Positions 35,121 to 44,084 of a stretch of DNA of 64,000 bases are shown here, one piece after another. Origin of the DNA: Lewinella sp. IMCC34191 (GTDB lineage: Bacteria; Bacteroidota; Bacteroidia; Chitinophagales; Saprospiraceae); the NCBI RefSeq assembly GCF_003390935.1, contig NZ_QNQZ01000003.1:124001-188000 (forward strand), in the 5' to 3' direction. Under the pieces are notes generated by a model. The model saw nothing but the letters and a program-made list of their open reading frames with translations. It did no database searches and was not told the DNA's origin. How positions within the stretch are numbered: the first letter of the stretch is position 1; each line of letters starts with the position of its first letter. Position numbers and translations under genes: made by a program.

Positions 35121-35981
35121 CTAGCCCGTTAGGTACTCCCAGTCGCGGATGGCCTCAAAGCCACGGTGTCCCTCTGCCACCGAGGGATGTGTGAGGACCG
35201 ACTCCACGGTCACTTCCGGTAGGACTTCACGCGCCAAGTCGTTCCGAACAAAGATGAAATTGAACGCCAGTTCGTTCGCGCCGACTAACCGGTAGCCTTT
35301 TCTGCGGCCGAGCTTGACCATAGCGACCGGCGAGGCACCGTGATAAAGGGGATGCTTGCCCGGATAGGCGTAATTCGGATCGTAGGGCACTACGATATTT
35401 TCCATTCCGAATTCGTTGTGCGTTTCGATAATGACTACCTGTGGATTGATGACCTCGAGCGACTCCCATACCCAGTAGTCGTTGCCGTCGATATCGATGG
35501 AGAGTAATCCTATTTCGCCGACGTAACCACTCTCCTCAATTAGCTGATTGACGTTCTCGCGGGTGACGCGGGCGCATCTGAAGTGGGGAGGATAAAACCA
35601 GGGGTGCGGGTATTTCCCGTAGAAGCGTTGCCCGCGGCGGATGCTGTCCGGGTTGCCATCGATAAACAGTCCGGACCAGCCGAAATTGAAATACAGGTTC
35701 GCGCTGTTGCTGTTGACCCCGTCATCTGAACCGATCTCCACGAATCGTTTATTCGTCATGCCCAGCACCGCGAAGACAAATAGAAGGAGGCCGTCTTCCT
35801 CAAATTGGGAAAAGACGCGGAATCCGGTTTCCGCAAGTTTCGGTATACTACCCGCTTCGGTTTGCTCGCGGTACTTCAGGTACCGGGCCCGCTGAGCGAT
35901 CTGTACGGCCGCTGAAAACCGGTCACGGACCTTGAGGATCAGGAACCGATCCTTGAGTATGTTTTTAATCCAGCGTTTCAT
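35121..35981 (-). CDS. FkbM-like methyltransferase domain protein
   Basis: A 286-residue soluble protein with a charged N-terminal helix region. The FkbM-like AdoMet-binding pattern includes RFVEIGSDDGVNSNSANLYF, SGLFIDGNPDSI and LLSIDIDGNDYWVWESL. A variable C-terminal part contains IVVPYDPNYAYPGKHPLYHG. Relatives are often encoded near glycan or polysaccharide genes and methylate sugars or other small molecules; there is no such cluster here. Its 3' end borders the 99-bp repeat array. It may also be a non-methylating relative, since the post-motif region is not well conserved. Confidence 0.65.
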   Translation of the reverse strand: MKRWIKNILKDRFLILKVRDRFSAAVQIAQRARYLKYREQTEAGSIPKLAETGFRVFSQFEEDGLLLFVFAVLGMTNKRFVEIGSDDGVNSNSANLYFNFGWSGLFIDGNPDSIRRGQRFYGKYPHPWFYPPHFRCARVTRENVNQLIEESGYVGEIGLLSIDIDGNDYWVWESLEVINPQVVIIETHNEFGMENIVVPYDPNYAYPGKHPLYHGASPVAMVKLGRRKGYRLVGANELAFNFIFVRNDLAREVLPEVTVESVLTHPSVAEGHRGFEAIRDWEYLTG

Positions 35982-36098
35982 AGAGGATGAGGTGTACGAT
36001 CAGGGCTCGGTTGACGGTGAAACCAAAGGTAGACAATAGGAAATGGCCGTGACGGTTGGCAGGATTGAGGTTAGCGATGGGCACGTTTTAATCGACAG

Positions 36099-36121
36099 GC
36101 TTTCTACCTGCGCTCCGACGC
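36099..36121 (+). repeat. Dispersed GC-rich element, copy on the plus strand
   Basis: CTTTCTACCTGCGCTCCGAC lies within this site, the reverse complement of the element at 29356-29380 with a few changes. It is in the 234-bp divergent intergenic region between the FkbM-like gene and the App1 gene, where I see no other structure. Confidence 0.45.
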
Positions 36122-36215
36122 AAGTGAACAAAAGAGGCGCTTCGGCCCATTCATTGGAAGTCATTTTCCTCACTTTAATAGTTAGTACGTCCACCTTCAA
36201 TACCTTGTAGACTTT

Positions 36216-37274
36216 ATGCCGTTAACCGAGCTCGCAAAAGAGGTACACCGCGAATGGGACAACCTCGTAGACCGGCTGCGCTGGGGCCAAGACAAGCCCG
36301 TCGACGTGGCGAATTACATCGGCTTCGGCCGGCCCGACTATCTCTACCTCACCGGGCGGGTGCTGCGCGACAAGGGCGTGAGCCGCAACGAGCGCGACCA
36401 GCTCTGGCACAACCTCGTCAACAACTTCAAGCGCTTCAATAGCCGCGAGATCGACGACGCGGAAGTAGAGATCACCTGGGGGGAGCACACCTTCCAGCGC
36501 ACAACCGACAGCGAAGGGTACTTCCAGATCGAGCACCAGTGCGACCCCGACGAGGCCCCCATGCTCGACGACGCGCTGTGGCAGGAGGCCACCATCCGGG
36601 TGATATCCACCCCGTTGAACGGGCCGGTGAATCACCTCTCGCATTCGGACGTGGTGGTGCCGGTGGAGGCGGAGTTTGGGGTAATCAGCGACATCGACGA
36701 TACCATCCTGAAAACGGACGTCACGAGCCGACTGAAGCTCAAAACGCTGATGCACACCTTTCTGAAGAACGCCAGTAACCGGCGTGCCTTCGAGGGGGTA
36801 TCCGATTTCTATCAGGCCCTACAGCTCGGTCCCGACGGCAAGGGATATAACCCTTTCTTTTACGTATCGAACAGCCCCTGGAACCTGTATGACCTGCTGT
36901 TGGACTTCATCCACCTGAACCACCTGCCCCGGGGGCCGATCCTACTGCGTGACTTCGGTTTACCGGCCGACGATATGATACAGTCCTATAAGACGCATAA
37001 GGCGGACATGGTGGACAAAATACTGAGCACCTACCCCGATATGCCCTTCATCCTACTGGGAGACAGCGGGGAGCACGACACGGATATCTACCTGGAAGCC
37101 GCCCGCAACAATCCGGATCGCATTCTCTGCATTTACATCCGGGATGTAAAGCACGAAGAGCGCGCCCAGCGAATCGAAGGGTTGATCGAGGACATCAGCC
37201 TTATCAATGTAAAACTCGTAGGAAGTTACGAAGAGGCGGCGGCGCACGCCCGTGAGAAAGGCTGGATAATCTAG
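36216..37274 (+). CDS. App1-like phosphatase (DUF2183 family)
   Basis: A 352-residue protein whose C-terminal half (about 150-320) matches the yeast App1 phosphatidate-phosphatase catalytic domain. The HAD-type nucleophile motif is FGVISDIDDTILKTD, followed by FFYVSNSPWNLYDLL, GPILLRDFGL and FILLGDSGEHDTDIY. The N-terminal half has a beta-rich domain containing EVEITWGEHTFQRTTDSEGY. The likely role is phosphatase action on a phospholipid or related substrate. Its stop overlaps the convergent E1 dehydrogenase gene by four bases. Confidence 0.85.
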   Translation: MPLTELAKEVHREWDNLVDRLRWGQDKPVDVANYIGFGRPDYLYLTGRVLRDKGVSRNERDQLWHNLVNNFKRFNSREIDDAEVEITWGEHTFQRTTDSEGYFQIEHQCDPDEAPMLDDALWQEATIRVISTPLNGPVNHLSHSDVVVPVEAEFGVISDIDDTILKTDVTSRLKLKTLMHTFLKNASNRRAFEGVSDFYQALQLGPDGKGYNPFFYVSNSPWNLYDLLLDFIHLNHLPRGPILLRDFGLPADDMIQSYKTHKADMVDKILSTYPDMPFILLGDSGEHDTDIYLEAARNNPDRILCIYIRDVKHEERAQRIEGLIEDISLINVKLVGSYEEAAAHAREKGWII

Positions 37275-39643
37275 TACAGTACCAGCTCCGCGGCGGCTTC
37301 CACGACGTCCATCACCTGGGGCTTGCTGGCGTAGTTTCCATCGTCGGCGTAGGCCGGGCGGTGTACGGCGGCGGTGACGGTGCGCACGGGGGCGTCGAGT
37401 AATTCGAAGCCTTTCTGCTCCTCTACAATTTTTCGCTCGATGAAGGCCGAGGCGGCGCCGGGAATATCCTCGTCTACGATCAGGAGGCGGTTGGTGTGCG
37501 ACAGGTGATTGGCGATGCGGTGCTCCAGATCGAAGGGCAGCAGCGTCTGCACGTCGATAATTTCCACCTCCACGCCCTGTTCCGAGAGGAGCTTGGCAGC
37601 TTCCAGGCAGATACGTACGCAGGCTCCGTAGGTCACGATGGTCAGATCGGTGCCTTCACGAAGGCACTCGGGCACACCGAGCGGAACGCGAAACTCCAAC
37701 AAGTTGCTGGGCTCGGGCTCACGTAGACGGTAGCCGTTCAGCACCTCGATCACGAGAGCGGGATCGTCACCGTCCAGCAGGGTATTGTACATGCCGGTGG
37801 CCTGGACCATATTCCGGGGAACGCAAATGTGCATACCGCGCAGGCTTCCCAGCAACGGAGAGAGGTAGGAACCGCTGTGCCAGATACCTTCCAGGCGGTG
37901 GCCCCGGGTGCGGATGATCAGCGGGGCGGCCTGCATACCGTTCGTCCGCCAGCGCAAGGTGGCGACGTCATCGGTGAGGATCGGCAGCGCGTAATAGATA
38001 TAGTCGAGGTACTGGATCTCGGCGATTGGTCGTAAACCGCGCATGGACATGCCCATGGCCTGCCCGACGATAGTCCATTCGCGAATTCCCGTATCGAAGA
38101 TGCGCTTCTCTCCGAATTTATCCTGGAGGCCGGCGAATCCCTGATTGACGTCACCGATATTCCCAACGTCTTCACCGAAAGCAAATAGCTCGGGCCGCTC
38201 CTCGAATTTAGCGGCAAAGTAATGCTGGAGGATCTCGTAGCCCGGGATCGGCTTGACGCCCTTCGTGTACGTCGCGGGGACGCCCCCGATACGGAGTGGA
38301 GAATGGGGGGTATTGCTCAGCAGATTGCGGGACTTCGTGGCGCGCAATTCATCCAGGGCATCGCGGAGCCACGACTTGAGCTCGCGTGGCATGGCGTCGG
38401 GCCCGGCTTCGAAACGCAGGCGACGCACGGCGTCGATGAGTTCCGATAGCAGCGGCTGACTCATTCGCTTTAGTTCCTCCGCGAATTTGTTGATGGCCGG
38501 CGTACTATGACCGTTGGTAGGCAGCAGTTTGAGGAGGGCTTCCTTGCGGGCCTTCCGGGGAGCGTTTAACCGTTCCCAGGCTTCCTTGCGGGCGGCGGCC
38601 ACTTCTTTCTTGGCCCGCTTTTCGATCTCGTCCAGATCGCTCGCATCGGCTACGCCGGTGGCGACCAGGTAGTGACGGAACTGCGCCAGGCAGTCCCAAG
38701 TCTTTTCCCACTGCAGGCGTTCCTTGCTCTTGTAGCGCTCGTGGCTGCCGCTGGTGCTGTGTCCGTTGGGCTGGGTCAGCTCCTGAACGTGGATCAGGGC
38801 GGCACGGTGAGACTGCCGTACCTGCCGCGCCACCTTCGGATAGAGGTCGATCAGGGCGGGATAATCCCAGCCTTTGACCCGGTGGATATCGATGCCGCTG
38901 CCGGCCCCATCGTCCTGCAGGCCGGCCAGGGCCTCGCTGATGCTTCCCTTGGTGGTCTGCAGATCGACGGGCACGCTGATTCCGTAGCCATCGTCCACAA
39001 TGGTACAGATCATCGGTACGCGGGTGACGCCGGCGGCATTCATGGTTTCCCAGAAAACACCTTCGCTGGTGGAGGCATCACCTATTTCGGTCCAGGCGAT
39101 CTCATTGCCCTCGTTGGAATGCAGATCCGCGGGAAGGCGTTCGTCCTGGCGGTAGAGTTTGGAAGCGAACGCCAGCCCGAAACCGCGCGCCATCTGGCCG
39201 GCGGTGGGTGAGGTTGCGCTGCTTAGATTGAAGGTTTGGGTGGCATCGAGCCAGTTGCCGTCCTCGTCGATTGTCCGGTTGGCGTAGTGTCCGCCCATCT
39301 GACGGCCGGTGCTGAAGGGATCGTGTCGATCGTCGCTGTAGAGCTGGGCGAGTAACTCGGCGGGCGTGGTCATATCGAGTGCCAGTAGCAGGGTGTGCCC
39401 GCGGTAATAATCGGCCCGCCAGTCTCCCTTGCGAATAGCCCGCGCCATCGCTACCTGGTAAAGTTCTTTTCCGTCGTCACTCACCCCGAATTTGGCCCGT
39501 CCATTCAGTACATCCCGGCGTATAACGTTACTTAGCTCTCTGGATACGCGGCATGTATAGTAGTCCTTCAGCGCATGCTCAAAGTCTGATTCCGGCAGTC
39601 TCCGGAAATCCACGGTGCTTAGCTCGGGATCTTTTACGGACAA
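37271..39643 (-). CDS. Alpha-ketoacid dehydrogenase E1, fused alpha and beta subunits
   Basis: One chain of about 790 residues joins the TPP-binding alpha subunit (about 1-400) and the beta subunit (about 450-790) of a 2-oxoacid dehydrogenase E1. It decarboxylates a 2-oxoacid, probably branched-chain, and passes the acyl group to lipoylated E2. Alpha-part motifs are QMGGHY, GDASTSEGVFWETMNAAG and DDGYGISVP, in which the usual Asn pair is Asp-Asp, as I recall for Bacteroidota homologues. Beta-part motifs are FGEDVGNIGDVNQGFAGLQ and DVQTLLPFD. The frame has no ATG in its first 60 codons: TTG at 39643 is my choice, with TTG 39679 or GTG 39613 as alternatives. E2 and E3 genes are not adjacent. 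Confidence 0.85.
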   Translation of the reverse strand: MSVKDPELSTVDFRRLPESDFEHALKDYYTCRVSRELSNVIRRDVLNGRAKFGVSDDGKELYQVAMARAIRKGDWRADYYRGHTLLLALDMTTPAELLAQLYSDDRHDPFSTGRQMGGHYANRTIDEDGNWLDATQTFNLSSATSPTAGQMARGFGLAFASKLYRQDERLPADLHSNEGNEIAWTEIGDASTSEGVFWETMNAAGVTRVPMICTIVDDGYGISVPVDLQTTKGSISEALAGLQDDGAGSGIDIHRVKGWDYPALIDLYPKVARQVRQSHRAALIHVQELTQPNGHSTSGSHERYKSKERLQWEKTWDCLAQFRHYLVATGVADASDLDEIEKRAKKEVAAARKEAWERLNAPRKARKEALLKLLPTNGHSTPAINKFAEELKRMSQPLLSELIDAVRRLRFEAGPDAMPRELKSWLRDALDELRATKSRNLLSNTPHSPLRIGGVPATYTKGVKPIPGYEILQHYFAAKFEERPELFAFGEDVGNIGDVNQGFAGLQDKFGEKRIFDTGIREWTIVGQAMGMSMRGLRPIAEIQYLDYIYYALPILTDDVATLRWRTNGMQAAPLIIRTRGHRLEGIWHSGSYLSPLLGSLRGMHICVPRNMVQATGMYNTLLDGDDPALVIEVLNGYRLREPEPSNLLEFRVPLGVPECLREGTDLTIVTYGACVRICLEAAKLLSEQGVEVEIIDVQTLLPFDLEHRIANHLSHTNRLLIVDEDIPGAASAFIERKIVEEQKGFELLDAPVRTVTAAVHRPAYADDGNYASKPQVMDVVEAAAELVLY

Positions 39644-39764
39644 AACAATTAGGTTTAAGTGTGCGGTGGTTAGCCGCAAAATTGGTCAGGGTATCATGTC
39701 AAATTTGGCCGCGGCACAGCTGACGCGACTCTTGCGAAGGTAACAGATTTTTCTGATTCCCGGT

Positions 39765-40556
39765 TTATCCGGGGTAGCGATTGACGCCGGGAACGACCGC
39801 CTCCGGATCGATGCCGTTCCAGTGCAAAAGCCGGGCTCCAGCCGTGTCTAAGCGCAAGTAGGTCTGGTAGTTCAGCCACTCCCCGAGGTTGAGATAGCGC
39901 GTCCGTCCGTTGCTTAGGGTGTAGTCGATCGGCAGGTGTCGGTGGCCGAAGATACAGAGGTCCAGATCGGGGAACTCGGTCAGCTTTCGTTCACTGTAGG
40001 CGACGAGCCACTCACTGTCCGCCCCCCTGAACTCTTCCTCCGAAGGTTGGGCGTCGCGACTCTTCCCGCTGAACCAGTTAGCCAGTCCGATGGAGGCGTT
40101 CGGATGCAGGCGGGCGTATAGCCACTGGGCCCAGCGGGCGGTCATCACCTTCTTCAGCCTTTTATAGTTTCGATCCCCCGGACCCAGACCGTCGCCGTGG
40201 CCAACCAGGACGTGCCGCTCCTCGACGGTAATACGAATGGGCCCACGGTGGATGATGGCGCCGACTTCCTGCTCGAGGTAGTCTTTCATCCACAGGTCGT
40301 GGTTGCCGGTAAATACGTGCAGTGGTACGCCGGCATCTACAACTTCGGCGAGTTTTCCCAGAAATCTGACGTGCCCCCGCGGAACGGCGTGGCGCCACTC
40401 GAACCAAAACTCGAATAAATCACCAACGAGGTAGATGGCCTCCGCTCCTTCCAACAGGCAGTGATCCAGCCAGCGGACGACGGCGGCCTCTCGCTCCCGG
40501 CTGCTCGTGCGGGCGTCGACGCCAAAGTGAAAATCAGAAGCAAAGAAGACTGGCAT
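39765..40556 (-). CDS. lpxH: UDP-2,3-diacylglucosamine diphosphatase LpxH-like
   Basis: A 263-residue calcineurin-like metallophosphoesterase starting at the ATG at 40556 (MPVFFASDFHFG). Metal-binding motifs are DFH (Asp8, His10), LVGDLFEFWFEW, FTGNHDLW, LVGHGDGLG and CIFGHRHLP. The GDLFEFWFEW and LGEWLNY patterns are characteristic of LpxH, which removes UMP from UDP-2,3-diacylglucosamine in lipid A synthesis at the cytoplasmic face of the inner membrane. It follows the epimerase gene by 26 bp. Confidence 0.85.
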   Translation of the reverse strand: MPVFFASDFHFGVDARTSSREREAAVVRWLDHCLLEGAEAIYLVGDLFEFWFEWRHAVPRGHVRFLGKLAEVVDAGVPLHVFTGNHDLWMKDYLEQEVGAIIHRGPIRITVEERHVLVGHGDGLGPGDRNYKRLKKVMTARWAQWLYARLHPNASIGLANWFSGKSRDAQPSEEEFRGADSEWLVAYSERKLTEFPDLDLCIFGHRHLPIDYTLSNGRTRYLNLGEWLNYQTYLRLDTAGARLLHWNGIDPEAVVPGVNRYPG

Positions 40557-40582
40557 GCGCCGCCAAGATAGAACGTCCGAGA

Positions 40583-41623
40583 TTACTCCCCCGCCCTTAC
40601 GACGGGCAGGTAGGTAGCCGGTAAGCCCTGACCGATGCCCTGGCTCATCCGAAAAGCCTTGCCGATCTCTGCTATCGTCAGCTCCGGCGGAATATATTCC
40701 TGGCCGGTTGCCTCTACGTAGGGCCGACCATCGTAGCGATAGGTCGCCTGCCCCGTTCGGTGACTGGCGCGGGTAATCACGGGTTGGCCCCCGACTACAT
40801 TCGACCATAGGCCCGCCAGCGGCCAGAGCATGGCGGATTGCCAGTGGCTCAGGCCGATCGATGGTGGACTCGCGTCGAGGCTTCGGGCTACCTGGCGGAA
40901 GAAGTCCTGCCAACTCAGGTTCGCGGCATTCAGCAGGAATCGTTCCCGGTCCACGTCCCTATCGACCACGGTCAGAACTGCTCGCACCACGTCGCGTACG
41001 TCGATGAAGCCGGCTGCTCCCCGGGGATACAATCTTCCGCCATTGTCGACGTACGTCCAGAGCGAGGGTGTATTATCTCCCTGCCAGTCACCGGCGCCGA
41101 GAATGGTCGAGGGGTAGACGGCGGCCACCGAGAGGCCCTCCGCCTGCCCCCGCCATATTTCCCGCTCGGCGGCAAACTTGGAGCGGGCATAGGCCGTAGT
41201 GAGCCGATTTTCCGGCCAGCGGTCGGCGGCGGTAGTCAGGGGCCCGCCGTCCACACGATCCAGCGCGGCTACGGATCCCAGGTGGACGAGGCGGCGCACG
41301 CCGGCGTGGAGCATAACGTTGACCAGGTTCGCGGTTCCCGTGCCGTTGACCTGCAGCAATTCGTCTTCCCGCCGGTCTTCCATGGAGACGAGGGCGGCGG
41401 CATGGATGACGGTATCGACCCCGTCCATTGCCTCCTCCATGCTGCCGGGATCGGTCAGATCGCCGTACACCAAGGTGCACCAGGCCGAGATGGTAGTTAA
41501 CTGGGTGGTATCGGAGTCTTCCCGTACCAGGGCCACGAAGGGCCGCCCGTCGGCCGCCAATGCCTGGGCGAGGTAGTAGCCGACAAAACCCGTAGCCCCG
41601 GTAAGTAATAGTTTACCCGGCAT
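40583..41623 (-). CDS. NAD(P)-dependent epimerase/dehydratase (extended SDR)
   Basis: A 346-residue Rossmann-fold enzyme with the cofactor loop LLTGATGFVGYYLAQAL at the N-terminus, an acidic NAD-region DLTDPGSMEEAM, and the catalytic Tyr-x3-Lys in TTAYARSKFAAE. The C-terminal third holds a helical substrate domain. It resembles sugar-nucleotide epimerases or dihydroflavonol-reductase-like SDRs; substrate unknown. The ATG at 41623 overlaps the end of anmK by 11 bases, so the two are translationally coupled. Confidence 0.85.
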   Translation of the reverse strand: MPGKLLLTGATGFVGYYLAQALAADGRPFVALVREDSDTTQLTTISAWCTLVYGDLTDPGSMEEAMDGVDTVIHAAALVSMEDRREDELLQVNGTGTANLVNVMLHAGVRRLVHLGSVAALDRVDGGPLTTAADRWPENRLTTAYARSKFAAEREIWRGQAEGLSVAAVYPSTILGAGDWQGDNTPSLWTYVDNGGRLYPRGAAGFIDVRDVVRAVLTVVDRDVDRERFLLNAANLSWQDFFRQVARSLDASPPSIGLSHWQSAMLWPLAGLWSNVVGGQPVITRASHRTGQATYRYDGRPYVEATGQEYIPPELTIAEIGKAFRMSQGIGQGLPATYLPVVRAGE

Positions 41624-42725
41624 ACAGCGCCCCGTTGACGGTGTCGTGCGATGCCCCCGTGGCGGAAGCCAGGCTATTGGGCAGACCGGCGTAACGAAGC
41701 AACGCACAGAGGGCTACCAGAGCGCCCTCCTTGAAGTCCGTCACGCCGGCGGGCGTTTGAAAGTCAAACGTCCACTTGTCGCTGCGGTAGGTGCGCAACG
41801 ATTCGAGCAAATAGCGATTGTGGGCGCCCCCGCCGGTTACGAGGACCGGCATGGAGGTATTGTCCGGGCCGCTGCGCCAGTGCGGCGTAAGCTCTTCGTA
41901 AATGGCTACAATGAGGTAATCGACGAAAGTGCGAAGCTTGTCGGCGGTGTCGCCAGGAAAATCACGGATGACGGGCCAGAGCGTCTCCACCACCCACTGA
42001 TTACTCAGGGATTTGGGGCAAGGCTGCGAATGGAACGGGAGTTCATCGATCCGTCGCCAGAGCTCCGGAAGGTGTTTTCCGGAGCGGGCTAATGTCCCGT
42101 CCTGATCGTAGTCCTGCCCTTCCTGACGGGCCAGCCGATCCATGATCTGGCAGCAACCCGATAGATCGCCGGCGAGAAAATTACCGTCGGGCTGCCGAAT
42201 GCTGAAGTTAACGATGCCGCCTAGGTTAAGGAAGGCGTCGTACTCCGGGAAGAGGTAGCGGTCGGCCACCGGCGCGAGTGGCGCTCCCTGGCCGCCGGCG
42301 GCAATATCGGCCGATCGGAGGTCGGTAATCACGGGCAGACCGATCGCACCGGCTAACGCGGCGCCTTCCCCTAGCTGCAGGGTGTAGCCGGCCGCCGGCT
42401 CGTGAAATACGGTATGGCCGTGGTAACCGACGAGCGAGGGCGCGCCCGAGGTAAACTCCGAGAGGAATTTCGCTGCCTGGGCCCCCACCCAGCCGCCCAG
42501 TTCGGCATTGAGTTGCTGAAGATCACGGGCGGAAAGCTTGGTTGAAGATACCAGTCTTTCCCGCCACGTGTCTGGATAGGCGAGAGTAGTTGCCTTATCT
42601 AACGACCAGTTTCCGATCGGATCGGCGCGGTGAGCGTCAAACTCGAAGGTGCATACGGCCAGGTCTACCCCGTCGAGCGAACTGCCCGACATGATTCCGA
42701 GTACGGTGTGCCGGGTGTGGGGCAT
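41613..42725 (-). CDS. anmK: Anhydro-N-acetylmuramic acid kinase
   Basis: AnmK phosphorylates and opens 1,6-anhydro-MurNAc during recycling of cell-wall peptidoglycan. The 370-residue chain has the N-terminal ATP-binding signature GIMSGSSLDGVDLAVC, the GYHGHTVFHEP motif, ADIAAGGQGAPLAPVAD and the C-terminal VTGGGAHNRYL. It is in the expected size range. It overlaps the downstream epimerase gene by 11 bases. A repeat of GC-rich 13-mers lies immediately upstream of its start. Confidence 0.92.
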   Translation of the reverse strand: MPHTRHTVLGIMSGSSLDGVDLAVCTFEFDAHRADPIGNWSLDKATTLAYPDTWRERLVSSTKLSARDLQQLNAELGGWVGAQAAKFLSEFTSGAPSLVGYHGHTVFHEPAAGYTLQLGEGAALAGAIGLPVITDLRSADIAAGGQGAPLAPVADRYLFPEYDAFLNLGGIVNFSIRQPDGNFLAGDLSGCCQIMDRLARQEGQDYDQDGTLARSGKHLPELWRRIDELPFHSQPCPKSLSNQWVVETLWPVIRDFPGDTADKLRTFVDYLIVAIYEELTPHWRSGPDNTSMPVLVTGGGAHNRYLLESLRTYRSDKWTFDFQTPAGVTDFKEGALVALCALLRYAGLPNSLASATGASHDTVNGALYAG

Positions 42726-42733
42726 GGTGGTCG

Positions 42734-42766
42734 GGGTGCGGGGTGCGAGAGGCGGGTGCGGGGTGC
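42734..42766. repeat. Short GC-rich direct repeat upstream of anmK
   Basis: GGGTGCGGGGTGC is present at 42734-42746 and again at 42754-42766, 20 bp apart, filling the gap between the cytochrome stop and the anmK start codon. Confidence 0.6.
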
Positions 42767-43117
42767 TTACAGGTTCTCGTTGAACTGCATCGTATGCTTG
42801 GCCATCGCTTGGATCTCCTCGGGGGTGAGGATATCTTTGAAGGCGGTCATAACTCCATTTTCGCTACCGTTCGTGATGATATTGACGCGGTAGGCCATGT
42901 CGCTGGTTGCCTCTTGCAGGTTGGCCGCTCCGTTGGTTCCCATATCGCCATTGAGGCCGTGGCAGGCGATACAGCGGACCTTCCAGATCCGGTCGGTATC
43001 AATGTCGGGCGCGGCGGCAACGTCTTCGGTCTCGGGGGCTTCCGAGGCGGTTTCTTCTCCTCCGCCACAGGCAAGGATAACGAGAGCGAAAAGCAGGAGG
43101 GGGAAAAGCCTTTTCAT
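42767..43117 (-). CDS. c-type cytochrome lipoprotein
   Basis: A small secreted class I cytochrome c. Starting at the ATG at 43117, a lipoprotein signal (LLFALVILAC, lipid-modified Cys17) is followed by an acidic Thr/Glu/Ala-rich tether and a single-haem domain. The domain has CIACH (Cys49, Cys52, His53) and a probable axial Met in NGVMTAFKD. It would carry electrons in the periplasm or at the outer leaflet of the inner membrane; its partner is unknown. An in-frame ATG at 43129 would add four residues. Confidence 0.88.
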   Translation of the reverse strand: MKRLFPLLLFALVILACGGGEETASEAPETEDVAAAPDIDTDRIWKVRCIACHGLNGDMGTNGAANLQEATSDMAYRVNIITNGSENGVMTAFKDILTPEEIQAMAKHTMQFNENL

Positions 43118-43259
43118 AAGCTTGGTCATCTTTAGGTTAAATTGCGGGGCAAGGTAAGGCAGGCGGGTTTAACAATAGCTTTGGGAGGCAGAATGTTGGT
43201 TTGGCGCGAATCAATTAAAGTTTTTGGCCCAATGGCTACCTTGAGCGCCGATATCTTCG

Positions 43260-43267
43260 TATCTTTG
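43260..43267 (+). promoter_or_regulatory. Bacteroidota-type -7 element for rplY
   Basis: TATCTTTG matches TAnnTTTG exactly and lies 36 bp upstream of the rplY ATG. The spacing to the nearest upstream TTG (43241-43243) is about 16 bp, shorter than ideal. Its position also argues that the coding region does not begin further upstream. Confidence 0.5.
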
Positions 43268-43303
43268 CGGGCCGAAAGCGAAACAGCGCTAAAGAATTAC
43301 CGT

Positions 43304-43933
43304 ATGGAAGTTGTAAAAGTAAGCGGCGAAGTCCGTGATAACCTAGGAAAAAAATCCTCCAAGGATGTACGTCGTTCCGGCCTTGTACCGGCTGTTATCT
43401 ATGGCATAGGTGGCCCCGTCCACTTTACCGTCAAAGCGCTGGACCTGCGGGATCTTATTTACACCGCCGAGTTTAAGCTTGCCGAGCTCAACGTCGGCGG
43501 CGAAAGCTACCGCGCCATCGTGAAGGACTACCAGTTCCACCCGGTGACCGACGAACTTCGCCACGTCGATTTCCTGGCCCTCGAAGACGGACGCACCATT
43601 AAAGTGCAGGTTCCCGTTACCTTCACCGGCACCAGCCCCGGCGTCCGGGGAGGTGGCAAGCTGCAGGTTAGCGTTCGCCGCATCAAGATCAAAACCACCC
43701 CCGAGCACCTCGTTGACCACGTAACCCTGGACATCAGCGACCTCGAACTCGGCCAGAGCATCCGCGTCCGCGATATCGACGCAATGGAAGGTGTGGAAAT
43801 TCAGAACCCCGGTGGACAGCCCATCGCTACGGTTGAAGTGCCCCGTGCCCTTCGCTCCGCCGCCACCGCAGAAAAGAAAGCCGCCGAGAAGGATGCCAAG
43901 AAGGCAGCCAAGGAAGTGGCCACCGAAGAGTAA
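43304..43933 (+). CDS. rplY: 50S ribosomal protein L25/general stress protein Ctc
   Basis: A 209-residue long-form bL25 (Ctc type) that binds 5S rRNA. The N-terminal L25 domain has GEVRDNLGKKSSKDVRRSG and VPAVIYG. The C-terminal TL5-like domain contains HVDFLALEDGRTIKVQVPV, GVRGGGKLQVSVRRIKI and DISDLELGQSIRVRDI. An Ala/Lys/Glu-rich tail ends the chain. I use the ATG at 43304 because the conserved domain begins right there and a promoter-like element lies upstream. A strong hairpin terminator follows the stop by 23 bp. Confidence 0.95.
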   Translation: MEVVKVSGEVRDNLGKKSSKDVRRSGLVPAVIYGIGGPVHFTVKALDLRDLIYTAEFKLAELNVGGESYRAIVKDYQFHPVTDELRHVDFLALEDGRTIKVQVPVTFTGTSPGVRGGGKLQVSVRRIKIKTTPEHLVDHVTLDISDLELGQSIRVRDIDAMEGVEIQNPGGQPIATVEVPRALRSAATAEKKAAEKDAKKAAKEVATEE

Positions 43934-43956
43934 TTATTCCCACGACAGACTTGATC

Positions 43957-43996
43957 AGAGGGTATGTATCCAGCCGGATGCATACCCTCTCTTTTT
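43957..43996 (+). terminator. Rho-independent terminator after rplY
   Basis: A 15-bp stem with one G-U pair (AGAGGGTATGTATCC at 43957-43971, GGATGCATACCCTCT at 43976-43990), a four-base loop and a CTTTTT tail. Confidence 0.92.
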
Positions 43997-44084
43997 GGCC
44001 CTTGGCCGCCTGCTCAGCCTACAATTTGTTTGGCAATCCATAATAGCCTATTTTTGTTGGGATTACGTACTGATACCAAACCCG

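Noticed and set aside
34476-35132. Open frame of 218 codons across the 99-bp repeat array, encoding a 33-residue repeat
   Set aside because: It has only a GTG start. The frame stays open because 99 is a multiple of three. Differences between units change amino acids freely while stems are kept, so a structured repeat explains it better.
40557-40913. N-terminal extension of the LpxH-like gene
   Set aside because: The extra 119 residues overlap the epimerase gene and are low-complexity; the metal-binding DxH motif begins right after the ATG at 40556.
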